Shown here: piece by piece, positions 50,865 through 59,797 of the stretch
Layout of the letters: each line of letters opens with the position of its first letter
How positions within the stretch are numbered: the stretch's first letter is position 1
Source: Streptomyces sp. NBC_00289
GTDB taxonomy: Bacteria > Actinomycetota > Actinomycetes > Streptomycetales > Streptomycetaceae
Direction of reading: 5' to 3'
NCBI RefSeq assembly: GCF_041435115.1
Contig: NZ_CP108046.1
Location: forward strand, 4,402,001 to 4,466,000
Length of the DNA stretch: 64,000 bases
Position numbers and translations under genes: made by a program
The notes under the pieces: generated by a model
What the model saw: the letters and a program-made list of their open reading frames with translations, nothing else
What the model was told of the DNA's origin: nothing
Databases searched by the model: none

Positions 50865-51520
50865 TCCCCGTCCTCCTGCCGCGGCTGGTCCGTCTGCTGC
50901 TTCGAGTCACCCGCGGGCCGGGTGGGGGACTCGGCCGCGCGGGCCTGCTCCTCGGCGTGCGGCTCGGTGCCGGTGGGGGGCGCGGTCGTCTCGGCCTGGG
51001 CCGCGGCGAGCTTCTCGGCGGCCTTGCGGGCGCTCGCGATCTCCTTGGGTTCCTCCGCTCCGGGGTCGAGAGCGGGTGGGGCCGGGACCGTCCACATCCA
51101 CTCGCGGAGCTTGTCGCGCTCGTGGGTGAGTTCGTGGATGTCGGTCTCGGCGTACTCGAACTCCGGGGACCAGAAGAGGGCGTCGAAAGGGCAGACCTCG
51201 ATGCAGATACCGCAGTACATGCAGAGGGAGAAGTCGATGGCGAAGCGGTCGAGGACGTTGCGGCTGCGCTCGCGGCCACCGGGCGCGGCGGGCGGGACCG
51301 TCTCCTTGTGGGAGTCGATGTAGATGCACCAGTCCGGGCACTCGCGGGCGCACAGCATGCAGACCGTGCAGTTCTCCTCGAACAGGCCGATGACGCCGCG
51401 GGTGCGGGGCGGGAGGTCGGGCTGGACGTCCGGGTACTGCTCGGTGACGGTCTTCTTCGTCATCGTGCGGAGGGTGACGGCCAGGCCCTTGGCGAGGCCG
51501 GAGCCGGGGATGGGGGCCAC
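50861..51520 (-). CDS. nuoI: NADH-quinone oxidoreductase subunit I (two 4Fe-4S clusters)
   Basis: GTG 51520 sits in the nuoH stop (TAGTG) and gives 219 aa. Ferredoxin motifs [12 protein letters not shown] and [12 protein letters not shown] bind clusters N6a and N6b. Residues after about 150 form an Ala/Glu/Pro-rich charged tail. With NuoB it forms the electron wire toward quinone. Confidence 0.96.
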   Translation of the reverse strand: MAPIPGSGLAKGLAVTLRTMTKKTVTEQYPDVQPDLPPRTRGVIGLFEENCTVCMLCARECPDWCIYIDSHKETVPPAAPGGRERSRNVLDRFAIDFSLCMYCGICIEVCPFDALFWSPEFEYAETDIHELTHERDKLREWMWTVPAPPALDPGAEEPKEIASARKAAEKLAAAQAETTAPPTGTEPHAEEQARAAESPTRPAGDSKQQTDQPRQEDGE

Positions 51521-52488
51521 TAGGAGATCACCACCTTGACGATGCCGGTGAGGGCGATCTGGGCGAGGGAGAGGGGGACGAGGAGAGTCCAGGCGAGTTT
51601 CTGCAACTGGTCCTCGCGCAGGCGGGGGTAGGTGACGCGCAGCCAGATGACGACGAAGGCGAGGACGGCCGTCTTCAGCAGGGTCCAGACCCAGCCGAGG
51701 CCGTCCGCGCCCCAGGGGCCGTGCCAACCACCCAGGAAGAGGACGGTGGTCAGACCGCAGAGGACGACGATTCCGGCGTACTCGGCGAGGAGGAACAGGG
51801 CGAAGCGCAGGCCGGTGTACTCGGTGTAGGCACCGAAGATGATCTCCGAGTCGGCGACCGGCATGTCGAAGGGCGGGCGCTGGAGTTCGGCGAGGCCGGC
51901 GACGAAGAAGACGAGCGCGCCGACGATCTGCCAGGGCAGCCACCACCACTCGAAGGCGTCGAGGATGCCCGGCAGCGAGACCGTACCGGCCGCCATGGCT
52001 ACGGAGGCGGCGGTGAGGAGCATCGGGAGTTCGTAGGCGAGGAGCTGGGCGGCAGTGCGCAGGCCGCCGAGGAGGGAGAACTTGTTGGCCGAGGCCCAGC
52101 CGGCCATGAGCGAGCCGAGAACGCCCACGCCCATCACGGCCAGGACGAAGAAGATGCCGGCGTCGACCACCTGGCCGACGGCGCCGTCACCGGGACCGAT
52201 GGGGATGGCGAGGAGGACCAGGAGGTACGGCAGGAGGGCCACGGCAGGGGCGAGCTGGAAGATACGACGGTCCGCGCCCGCGGGTACGACGTCTTCCTTC
52301 TGCGCGAACTTCACGCCGTCCGCCACGAGTTGAGCCCAGCCGTGGAAGCCGCCCGCGTACATCGGGCCGAGGCGGCCCTGCATGTGGGCCATCACCTTGT
52401 GCTCGGTCTGGCCGACGATCAGGGGGAAGGTGAGGAAGACGACGAAGACGATCAGGAGTCGCAGGGCGACGTCGAGAGCGTCGTTCAC
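51520..52488 (-). CDS. nuoH: NADH-quinone oxidoreductase subunit H
   Basis: GTG 52488 overlaps the nuoC stop (GTGA) and gives 322 aa, eight helices. [32 protein letters not shown] and [33 protein letters not shown] are the quinone-entry signature. The preceding low-complexity sequence in the same open frame is not part of it. Confidence 0.96.
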   Translation of the reverse strand: MNDALDVALRLLIVFVVFLTFPLIVGQTEHKVMAHMQGRLGPMYAGGFHGWAQLVADGVKFAQKEDVVPAGADRRIFQLAPAVALLPYLLVLLAIPIGPGDGAVGQVVDAGIFFVLAVMGVGVLGSLMAGWASANKFSLLGGLRTAAQLLAYELPMLLTAASVAMAAGTVSLPGILDAFEWWWLPWQIVGALVFFVAGLAELQRPPFDMPVADSEIIFGAYTEYTGLRFALFLLAEYAGIVVLCGLTTVLFLGGWHGPWGADGLGWVWTLLKTAVLAFVVIWLRVTYPRLREDQLQKLAWTLLVPLSLAQIALTGIVKVVIS

Positions 52489-53870
52489 TGCGGGCCTCCT
52501 TCGGGGTCTTCGGGGGTGGGGGCGGGGGCGGGGGCCGGGCCAGGGGTGGTGGCGGAGTCGGGGTGGGACTCCGGCTTTGGCTTCGGCTTCGGCTCCGGCT
52601 TTGGTTCCTGCTCCGGCTCCGGCTTTGGTTCCTGCTCCGGCTCCGGCTTTGGTTCCTGCTCCGGCTCCAGCCTTGGTTCCTGCTCCGGCTCCGGTTGGGC
52701 TTCGGGATCCGGCTCCGGCTTCGGCTCCGGTTGGGCTTCGGGCTTCGGCTTGTTGCCGGAGTTCGATGTGCCGCCGGGCTCCGGTTCGGCTTCGGGCTTC
52801 GGGTCCGCGTGGGCCGGGCGGGCGTGGTGCCACGGGGCGTCCGGGCTGCGCGGGGCGGTGGGAGGCTTCGGGGGCGTGGAGGGGGTGTCCTCCGTGGGCG
52901 CGGACGCGGCGGGGGCCGCAGTGTCGCCGCTGTCGCCGCCGTCCGTCGGTGCTGGGTCCGGCGTGGTCGGCCGGCTCGCGGACCCGCCCGAGGCGCTGCG
53001 TGCCCGGCGTGGCGCGGCGGAAGAACCCGTCTCCGAGCCCGGCGAAGTCGTCACGTCCGGCGCCGGAGGAGCCGCTGACTGGCTGGCCGAGCCCTGCGAA
53101 GCCGAACGCGCACGCCGCGGAGCACCCGGAGCACCCGGAGCACCCGGATCCGGCGAAGTCGCGGTATCCGATGCCGTGTCCGTCGCCCGAGGGGCCGCCG
53201 ACTGGCTGGCCGAGCCCTCCGAGACCGAACGCGCACGTCGTGGTGGGCGGTCGCCGGTGGGGCGGGTGGTGGCGCGGGCCGGGCGGGTCGGGGCAGGGGG
53301 GAGCTGGCCCTTCAGGGGGCCCCATTCGTTGGGGTCGGGGACGCCCGGGGGGAGCATCTGGCGGCGCTTGGGTCCGCCGTGTTCGGACTCGCCCGGTTCC
53401 TTGGCGCCGGGCCAGGCCTTGGCGACGCGGGCGGCCAGGACGAAGTCCTTGCGCAGGGGGTGGCCCTCGAAGCCCTCGGGGAGCAGGAGGTGGTCCAGTG
53501 CGGGGTGGCCCTCGAAGACGACGCCGAACATTTCGTGCGTCTCGCGTTCGTGCCAGCCGGCGCCGGCGTAGACGTCCACGGCGGACGCGAGGACCGGCGT
53601 CTCGTGCGGGATCGTCGTGCGCAGCAGCAGCCGTCGTACCGGGGACAGCGCGACCACGTGGGCGGCGACGCGGAAGCCCGTGCCGGGCTCGTCGACCGCG
53701 CTCAGCCAGTCGAAGTAGGTGCAGGCCAGCTCGTCGCGGGCGGTGCGCAGCGCGGTCGTCCACGCCGTCGGCGGTACGTCGACCGTGAGGATTTCGTACG
53801 ACTCCTCGGCCGTGGCGTCCGGGCCGAAAAGTTCCGCGGTGGGGGCCGGCAGCCAGCCGGTCGTGGTCAT
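52485..53870 (-). CDS. nuoC: NADH-quinone oxidoreductase subunit C with a long low-complexity tail
   Basis: ATG 53870 overlaps the nuoB stop and gives 461 aa, about twice the normal NuoC. Residues 1-195 or so are NuoC proper: [38 protein letters not shown]. The remaining 260 are disordered: three RRARS-S-GSAS units, then Pro/Glu/Lys/Gln repeats (EPKPEPEQ). There is no NuoD domain, so it is not a NuoCD fusion. It is followed directly by nuoH, with nuoD, E, F and G absent. Confidence 0.92.
   Translation of the reverse strand: MTTTGWLPAPTAELFGPDATAEESYEILTVDVPPTAWTTALRTARDELACTYFDWLSAVDEPGTGFRVAAHVVALSPVRRLLLRTTIPHETPVLASAVDVYAGAGWHERETHEMFGVVFEGHPALDHLLLPEGFEGHPLRKDFVLAARVAKAWPGAKEPGESEHGGPKRRQMLPPGVPDPNEWGPLKGQLPPAPTRPARATTRPTGDRPPRRARSVSEGSASQSAAPRATDTASDTATSPDPGAPGAPGAPRRARSASQGSASQSAAPPAPDVTTSPGSETGSSAAPRRARSASGGSASRPTTPDPAPTDGGDSGDTAAPAASAPTEDTPSTPPKPPTAPRSPDAPWHHARPAHADPKPEAEPEPGGTSNSGNKPKPEAQPEPKPEPDPEAQPEPEQEPRLEPEQEPKPEPEQEPKPEPEQEPKPEPKPKPKPESHPDSATTPGPAPAPAPTPEDPEGGPQ
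52597..52692. repeat. 24-bp tandem repeat inside nuoC
   Basis: Four adjacent copies, three nearly identical, of a unit starting GGCTTTGGTTCCTGCTCC on the plus strand (52597, 52621, 52645, 52669). They encode [12 protein letters not shown] octapeptides on the minus strand and keep the frame. Confidence 0.9.
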
Positions 53871-54574
53871 CGGGGGTTCCCCTCCGCACCAGGTCCGGCG
53901 ACCGGTCCGGTGGACGGGCCGGCGGTCGGTCCGGCGGTCGGTCCGGTGGCCGGTCCGGTGGCCGGTTCGGCTGAAGGAGTGTGGCTCGGGGGCTTCACCA
54001 GGCCGCTCTGGAGCGCCGCCGTCGAGGGACGCGCCGTGCCGTGTCCGTACCGCTCCCCCAGCGACTCCCGGGCGATCTTCTCCTGGAGCTTCAGGATTCC
54101 CTGGAGCAGCGCCTCGGGGCGGGGCGGGCAGCCGGGGACGTACACGTCCACGGGGATGATCTGGTCGACGCCCTTGGTGACGGAGTACGAGTCCCAGTAC
54201 GGGCCGCCGCAGTTGGAGCACGCGCCGAAGGAGATGACGTACTTCGGTTCGGGCATCTGCTCGTAGAGCCGCTTCACGGCGGGCGCCATCTTGTCGGTGA
54301 CCGTGCCGGAGACCACCATCAGGTCGGCCTGGCGCGGGCCGGGCGCGAACGGGATCACGCCGAGGCGAATGAAGTCGTGGCGGGCCATCGACGCGGCGAT
54401 GAACTCGATCGCGCAGCAGGCGAGGCCGAAGTTGAAGACCCACAGGGAGTAGCGGCGGCCCCAGTTCAGGACCACCTTCATGGGCTCGGGGGCGAGGCGG
54501 GCGAGTGCGCCCAGCCGTTTCGGCTCCGGCAGGTACACGGGCTCCGGGGAAGCAGTTTCTGGGGTCACGTCCAT
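53867..54574 (-). CDS. nuoB: NADH-quinone oxidoreductase subunit B
   Basis: ATG 54574 overlaps the end of nuoA by 10 bases; 235 aa. The N2 4Fe-4S ligands are present: the CC pair in [17 protein letters not shown] and [12 protein letters not shown]. An additional Cys in SNCGG is unusual. The last 45 residues are Thr/Gly/Pro/Ala repeats ([14 protein letters not shown]) not found in typical NuoB. Confidence 0.95.
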   Translation of the reverse strand: MDVTPETASPEPVYLPEPKRLGALARLAPEPMKVVLNWGRRYSLWVFNFGLACCAIEFIAASMARHDFIRLGVIPFAPGPRQADLMVVSGTVTDKMAPAVKRLYEQMPEPKYVISFGACSNCGGPYWDSYSVTKGVDQIIPVDVYVPGCPPRPEALLQGILKLQEKIARESLGERYGHGTARPSTAALQSGLVKPPSHTPSAEPATGPATGPTAGPTAGPSTGPVAGPGAEGNPR

Positions 54575-54960
54575 TCCAGGACGCCCTTCTTGTAGGCGTA
54601 CAGCAGGCCCACGGCCAGGAAGCCGAGGAAGACGAACATCTCGACGAGGGTCGCGGCGCCGTAACCGGGCGCGGCGAAGACCGTCGCCCAGGGGAAGAGG
54701 AAGATCGAGTCGACGGCGAAGATGACGTACAGGAAGGCGTAGACGTAGTAGCGGACCTGTGTGTGGGCCCAGCCCTCGCCGACGGGGTCTACTCCGCACT
54801 CGTACGTCAGGAGTTTCTCGGGGGTGGGAACCACGGGGCGCAGCAGGCGCCCGGCTCCGAAGGCGACGGCGACGAACAGCACGCCGACGACGACGAGCAG
54901 TCCGACGACCGAGTAGGACTGGAAGTAGTCCGCCGCCACGACGACGGTCTGTTCCGGCAC
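54565..54960 (-). CDS. nuoA: NADH-quinone oxidoreductase subunit A
   Basis: GTG 54960 gives [20 protein letters not shown] (131 aa), three helices. [44 protein letters not shown] is cut here into the family's two conserved parts: YECGVDP and DSIFLFPWA. First gene of the operon; upstream is the divergent kinase promoter region. Confidence 0.95.
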   Translation of the reverse strand: MPEQTVVVAADYFQSYSVVGLLVVVGVLFVAVAFGAGRLLRPVVPTPEKLLTYECGVDPVGEGWAHTQVRYYVYAFLYVIFAVDSIFLFPWATVFAAPGYGAATLVEMFVFLGFLAVGLLYAYKKGVLEWT

Positions 54961-55310
54961 GTCCGTCCCTCGCTCCCTGATCAGTGACGACCTTGAGGTC
55001 CTCTTGCCCTTGCGGCCCTGTTCCTTGCGGGCCCTGTTCCTTACGAGTCTGTCGCCCCTGCGGCCCTGTTCCCTTGTGGCCCCGTGACCATGCGGTGCTG
55101 CGACCCTACGATCCGGTGATCTGCGGCCGGTGGTCGTGCGCCCCACTGAACGCTGCCGTTCGACGATCTGTACGCACGGGAGTCTAGGGCCTGCTAAAGA
55201 GACGGTAAGCAGGTCGTCACGGGTGGACATGCCGGGGTGGGGTTTTCCCCAGGGCATCGCGGCGGCCCACCTCATGGCGCGGCGGCGCGTCAGGCGGCAC
55301 GCTGACCCAT
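54961..55310. promoter_or_regulatory. Divergent control region between nuoA and the histidine kinase gene
   Basis: These 350 bases carry degenerate 20-bp direct repeats (CCTTGCGGCCCTGTT, about 55007-55085) and a possible nuo promoter on the minus strand: TTACCG (55203-55208), 16 bases, TAGACT (55181-55186). No gene is seen. The kinase start has no Shine-Dalgarno and may be leaderless. Confidence 0.4.
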
Positions 55311-56636
55311 ATGACCGAACGCCTCCCGTCCGCGGACAGCGGCCAGTTCCCGCCCGCGGACAGCGACCGCCTCCTGTCCGCGGACGACCACGATGTCCCG
55401 GCCCCACCGGTGGCAGGTGACTACCTGCCGCCCATGGACGACGAGCATCTGCCGCCCGGGGACTACGAGCATCTGCCGCTCGGGCATCAGGACCGTCTGC
55501 CGCCCGCCCGTTTCGCCTACGACCGGCACACCTGGAAGGAGATCGCCCACCTCCTCGCGAACCTCCCCGCGTCCCTGCTGGGGTTCACCTACGTCATGAC
55601 GGTCCTGGTCACCGGGGCGTCGCTGACCATCACGGTGATCGGGTTCCCGCTGCTCGCGGCCGGACTCATGGGCGCGCGGCTGCTGGGCAAACTGGAGCGA
55701 GGACGGGCCCGGGCGCTGCTCGGAGTGCGGGTGGACGAGCCGAGTCCGCTCCCGTTGCGCAGCTCCGGGGGACTCTTCGCGAAGCTGTGGATGGCGCTGA
55801 AGGACCCGGTGGGCTGGCGCACGGTGCTGTACGACTTCATGCGGTTGCCCTGGGGCATCCTCACCTTCACCATCACGCTGACCTCGCTGTTCGTGCTGTG
55901 GCCGGTGCTGCCGTTCATCGCACGGGGCCTCGCCAACGCGGACCGGGCGATGGTGCGCGGCCTGTTGTCGCCCTCCGACGAGCTGGAGCGGCGCATCGCC
56001 GAGCTGGAGTCGGACCGGGGTGTCGTGGTCGACACGGCCGCCGCCGATCTGCGGCGCATCGAGCGCGACCTGCACGACGGGGCACAGGCCCGGCTGGTCA
56101 ACCTGGCGATGGGGCTCGGTCTGGCGAAGGAGAAACTGCTGGAGGGCCAGGCCGACGACACGGTGGCGCTGATGGTCGAGGAGGCGCACGGCGAGGTGAA
56201 GCTCGCGCTCCAGGAGCTGCGCGATCTCGCCCGGGGCATCCATCCCGCCGTACTGACGGACCGCGGTCTGGACGCCGCGCTGTCCTCGGTGGCCTCGCGC
56301 TGCACGGTGCCGGTGAAGGTGACGGCCGATCTGGACGCGCGGCCGGCCGCGGCCATCGAGGGCATCGCGTACTTCACCGTCTCGGAGCTGCTGCAGAACA
56401 TCAGCAAGCACAGCGGGGCGCGGTCGGCGTCGGTCGACGTGTGGCGGTCGGAGGAGCGGCTGCTCATCCAGGTGTGGGACGACGGCCGGGGCGGTGCGCG
56501 GCTCGACGGCGGCACGGGCATGCGGGGCCTGGCCGACCGGCTGGGCGCGGTCGACGGGCTGTTCGTCGTCGACTCGCCGCCGGGCGGCCCGACGACGGTG
56601 ACGGCGGAGCTGCCCTGGCGCAACCGGAGCGAGTAG
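55311..56636 (+). CDS. Sensor histidine kinase (NarL-type, HisKA_3) with putative sensor domain
   Basis: A 441-aa protein. The first 65 residues are acidic repeats (DEHLPPGDYEHLPLG). A four-helix membrane sensor domain follows (about 70-215), then the HisKA_3 box IERDLHDGAQARLVNLAMGLG with phospho-acceptor His255, and an ATPase domain with N box ELLQNISKHSGA and G1 WDDGRGG. The next gene is a close paralogue and both stand before one NarL-type regulator. Confidence 0.9.
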   Translation: MTERLPSADSGQFPPADSDRLLSADDHDVPAPPVAGDYLPPMDDEHLPPGDYEHLPLGHQDRLPPARFAYDRHTWKEIAHLLANLPASLLGFTYVMTVLVTGASLTITVIGFPLLAAGLMGARLLGKLERGRARALLGVRVDEPSPLPLRSSGGLFAKLWMALKDPVGWRTVLYDFMRLPWGILTFTITLTSLFVLWPVLPFIARGLANADRAMVRGLLSPSDELERRIAELESDRGVVVDTAAADLRRIERDLHDGAQARLVNLAMGLGLAKEKLLEGQADDTVALMVEEAHGEVKLALQELRDLARGIHPAVLTDRGLDAALSSVASRCTVPVKVTADLDARPAAAIEGIAYFTVSELLQNISKHSGARSASVDVWRSEERLLIQVWDDGRGGARLDGGTGMRGLADRLGAVDGLFVVDSPPGGPTTVTAELPWRNRSE

Positions 56637-56751
56637 GCCTCGCCGGGACGGTAGCAAGGCCTCGCTGGGCCGGTAGCAAGTAGGCCTCGCTGGGCCGGTA
56701 GCGAGCAGGCCCCACCGGGCCGGAAGCGAGCAGGCCCCGCCGGCGTCGTGG
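56637..56751. repeat. 25-bp tandem repeat between the two kinase genes
   Basis: About four copies (first 22 bp, then 25 bp) of a unit like GCCTCGCTGGGCCGGTAGCA, in the 282-base gap. No gene is seen in this gap. Confidence 0.8.
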
Positions 56752-56918
56752 GAGGTGCCGGGGCGGCAGGGGGTAGGGAAAACCCCCCGCGCGAGACGCC
56801 GACGGACTCCATGGTTCGCGGACCTGCGGTCCAGCAGGGTGGAGGTACGACAGGGAGACAGGGACAGGACGGCCGCCGGCCGAGCGGAGTCCCGGGACGA
56901 GTAGAACGGACGACGTCG

Positions 56919-58301
56919 ATGGCCACCGAGTACGGACACGGCTACGGACAGGGCTATGGCCAGGACTACGGCCCGGACTACGGCCCCGACCACGGGCAGG
57001 GGTACGCCGACGAGCGGCGCCGGAACAGGCTGCCGGCCGGCCTGCGGGCACCGTTCGAGGCGCGCAGCTGGCGCGAGTTCACCTACGTGCTGCTCAGCCT
57101 GCCGGTGAGCATCCTGCTGTTCACCTACGCCGTCACGATGCTCTCGATCGGTGCGGGCCTGCTGGTGACGTTCCTCGGGATACCGGTGCTCGCGGCGGGG
57201 CTGGCCGGGTGCCGTGGCTTCGGCGCGCTGGAGCGGGTCAGGGCGCGCGGGCTGCTGGGGCTCGAGGTGGCCGACCCGGAGCCGCTGCGGGTGAAGAAGA
57301 ACGGCGCGCTGGGCTGGATGGGGGCGGTCCTCAAGAGCGGCACCTCGTGGCGGACCGTGCTGTACGCGATGCTCCAGTTCCCGTGGGCGGTGTTCTCCTT
57401 CTGTGTCGCCGTGGCCTTCTGGGCGTACGGGTGGGCGCTCCTGACGTATCCGCTGTGGTTCTGGCTCTTCCCGGTGTACGGCGGACAGGGCGGCCTGCAG
57501 TTGTACGGGGACGAGCAGCACCAGATCTTCCTCGACAACCCGTTCGAGATCACGGTGACCGCGCTGGTGGGCCTGCTGTTCACGCTGGCCTCGCCGTGGA
57601 TCGTGCGAGCGCTGACGACCGTGGACCGGCTGATGGTGCACGGGCTGCTCGGTCCGTCGCGGCTGTCGGCGCGGGTGGTGGAGCTGGAGTCGGACCGGGG
57701 GGTCGTGGTCGACACCGCCGCGGCCGACCTGCGGCGCATCGAGCGCGACCTGCACGACGGGGCGCAGGCCCGGCTGGTGGCGCTGGCCATGGATCTGGGG
57801 CTGGCGAAGGAGAAGCTGACGGAGGATCCGCAGGCGGCCGCGCGGATGGTGGGCGAGGCCCACGGCGAGGTGAAGACGGCGTTGCAGGAGCTGCGGGATC
57901 TGGCCCGCGGAATTCATCCGGCGGTGCTGACGGACCGCGGCCTGGACGCCGCGCTGTCCTCGGTCGCCTCGCGCTGCACGGTTCCGGTGCAGGTGGAGGT
58001 GGACCTCGTGGAGCGGCCCGCGGCGGCGATCGAGGGGATCGCGTACTTCACGGTGTCGGAGTTGCTGCAGAACATCAGCAAGCACAGCGGGGCGAGGTCG
58101 GCGTCGGTCGATGTGTGGCGCGTCGAGGACCGGCTGATGTTGCAGGTCGTGGACGACGGGACGGGCGGCGCGGACGCCTCCGGGGGGTCCGGACTGGCGG
58201 GGCTGGCCGGACGCCTGGACGCGGTGGACGGGATCCTGGTGGTGGACTCGCCGGCCGGCGGCCCGACGAGGATCACCGCGGAGCTTCCCTGGCGTAGGTG
58301 A
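56919..58301 (+). CDS. Sensor histidine kinase, paralogue of the upstream kinase
   Basis: I take ATG 56919 (MATEYGHGYGQGYGQDYGPD, 460 aa); the frame is open to 56748 without plausible protein. A Tyr/Gly repeat N-terminus precedes the same four-helix sensor domain, with a larger extracellular loop (GGQGGLQLYGDEQHQIF). The HisKA_3 box IERDLHDGAQARLVALAMDLG has His279, and the ATPase N box is identical to the first kinase. From the dimerisation helix on the two are nearly the same, so they probably share the downstream regulator. Confidence 0.9.
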   Translation: MATEYGHGYGQGYGQDYGPDYGPDHGQGYADERRRNRLPAGLRAPFEARSWREFTYVLLSLPVSILLFTYAVTMLSIGAGLLVTFLGIPVLAAGLAGCRGFGALERVRARGLLGLEVADPEPLRVKKNGALGWMGAVLKSGTSWRTVLYAMLQFPWAVFSFCVAVAFWAYGWALLTYPLWFWLFPVYGGQGGLQLYGDEQHQIFLDNPFEITVTALVGLLFTLASPWIVRALTTVDRLMVHGLLGPSRLSARVVELESDRGVVVDTAAADLRRIERDLHDGAQARLVALAMDLGLAKEKLTEDPQAAARMVGEAHGEVKTALQELRDLARGIHPAVLTDRGLDAALSSVASRCTVPVQVEVDLVERPAAAIEGIAYFTVSELLQNISKHSGARSASVDVWRVEDRLMLQVVDDGTGGADASGGSGLAGLAGRLDAVDGILVVDSPAGGPTRITAELPWRR

Positions 58302-58330
58302 GCGACGCCGGTGGACGGCGGACGCGACAG

Positions 58331-58387
58331 CGGGGAACGTGACGGAGGGGTCGATCGATCTGATCGACCCCTCCGTCGCGTTCCCCG
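58331..58387. terminator. 26-bp hairpin downstream of the second kinase
   Basis: CGGGGAACGTGACGGAGGGG and following bases pair with the downstream arm over 26 bp with one G-T pair and a 5-base loop, 30 bases after the kinase stop. It could terminate or attenuate expression of the regulator gene. Confidence 0.8.
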
Positions 58388-58654
58388 CCGCCACACTGCT
58401 CCGAGGCCGGCTCCCCAAGCCGCCCGGCGCCCCACCCGGCCCGTACCTGAAGCCGAAGCCGCCCCCCTGCCCCATGAGCGACAACAAGCCGCCGAGCGGC
58501 CGGAACCCGCACTGCCGCCCGCTGTTCCCGCCGCTCGGGCGCGGTCGGGACCGAATGCTGGAATGCTGGACCAGTCGTGCGGTGGGCGCGGAGCCGAAAC
58601 GTTCCGGGACCGCCGGTGTCTGGCTGTGGGGGGCCGAAAGTCGTGGAGGACAGG
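58388..58654. other. Spacer before the response-regulator gene
   Basis: With the hairpin, the gap between kinase and regulator is 353 bases. This part shows no gene; it is expected to hold a promoter for the regulator, not identified. Confidence 0.4.
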
Positions 58655-59314
58655 GTGCGGGTTGTCATCGCCGAGGATTCAGTGCTGCTCAGGGAGGGCC
58701 TGACCCGGTTGCTGACGGACCGCGGGCACGAGGTCGTCGCCGGCGTCGGCGACGGGGAGGCGCTGGTCAAGACGATCACGGAGCTGGACGCTCAGGGCGA
58801 GTTGCCGGACGTGGTGGTCGCCGACGTCCGGATGCCGCCGACGCACACCGACGAGGGGGTGCGGGCCGCGGTGCAGTTGCGCAAGGCGCATCCGGGTCTC
58901 GGGGTGCTCGTGCTGTCGCAGTACGTGGAGGAGCGCTACGCCACCGAACTGCTGGCCGGTTCCAGCCGCGGCGTCGGTTATCTGCTCAAGGACCGGGTGG
59001 CCGAGGTGCGTGAGTTCGTGGACGCGGTGGTGCGGGTGGCGCAGGGCGGTACGGCCCTCGACCCGGAGGTGGTCGCGCAGCTGCTCGGCCGCAGCCGTAA
59101 GCAGGACGTGCTCGCGGGGCTCACCCCGAGGGAGCGGGAGGTCCTGGGGCTGATGGCCGAGGGGCGGACGAACTCCGCGGTCGCGCGGCAGTTGGTGGTG
59201 AGCGACGGCGCGGTCGAGAAACACGTCAGCAACATCTTCCTGAAGCTCGGGCTGTCCCCGAGCGACGGGGATCACCGGCGTGTGCTGGCGGTCCTCACCT
59301 ATCTCAACTCCTGA
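58655..59314 (+). CDS. NarL/FixJ-family response regulator
   Basis: GTG 58655, with GGAGGA four bases before it, gives 219 aa ([20 protein letters not shown]). The receiver domain has the acidic pair ED and the phosphorylation Asp in [10 protein letters not shown] (about residue 55). The C-terminal LuxR HTH is [25 protein letters not shown]. It is the likely partner of the two preceding kinases. Targets are unknown; the neighbouring nuo and kor operons are candidates by position. Confidence 0.93.
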   Translation: MRVVIAEDSVLLREGLTRLLTDRGHEVVAGVGDGEALVKTITELDAQGELPDVVVADVRMPPTHTDEGVRAAVQLRKAHPGLGVLVLSQYVEERYATELLAGSSRGVGYLLKDRVAEVREFVDAVVRVAQGGTALDPEVVAQLLGRSRKQDVLAGLTPREREVLGLMAEGRTNSAVARQLVVSDGAVEKHVSNIFLKLGLSPSDGDHRRVLAVLTYLNS

Positions 59315-59797
59315 CGGCTCAGCTATCTCAACTCCTGACGGCTCAGCGCACAGGTGACCTCTGACGGCTGACGGCTCACCGAGCACGTGGACCTCCGACG
59401 GTCCAGCGAACACCTGAACTCCTGACGGCTCGGCAGGGCCGACACGGGCGACCGCCGGCGCGGCGGGTACTCGTACGCGTGAAATCGGGTACTCGTCGAC
59501 AAAGCCCCCGGGCCCGCCGCCGCTCCGGCCTCGAGCCGTCGTGAGGTCGCGGTGGAGCGGGGCCGGATCCTCCCTCGATCCGGCCCGCTCCGAGAACCGC
59601 ACGGCGCCCCCGAAGCGTCTTCAAGCAGCACCGGGGGGTGAGCAAGTCGTGACAAGTCAGGGTGTCCGACCGTCTCAAATGCAGGTCCATCATGCGAATG
59701 ACCCCGGGAAGGGGACCCTTACGGACGTAGGGTTGATCCTGGGAGGGACTGCGGGACGGTCGCTCCCAGACAGCCGCCTCGAGGGAGGTCCAGTTCA
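59315..59797. other. Repeat-rich spacer before korA
   Basis: Degenerate copies of CTCCTGACGGCTCAGC fill about 59303-59430, including two perfect 24-bp copies at the 3' end of the regulator gene. A hairpin at 59555-59590 follows. No gene is supported, and no convincing korA promoter was found. Confidence 0.5.
59555..59590 (+). terminator. Hairpin upstream of korA
   Basis: GAGCGGGGCCGGAT pairs with ATCCGGCCCGCTC with one bulged G and a 9-base loop; probable terminator of the regulator transcript. Confidence 0.6.

Noticed and set aside
52485..53870. NuoCD fusion, suggested by the double length of NuoC
   Set aside because: The extra 260 residues are low-complexity repeats with none of the NuoD conserved segments.
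58339..59013. Open frames across the kinase-regulator gap
   Set aside because: They cross the 26-bp hairpin and shift into the regulator in the wrong frame; no protein-like sequence.
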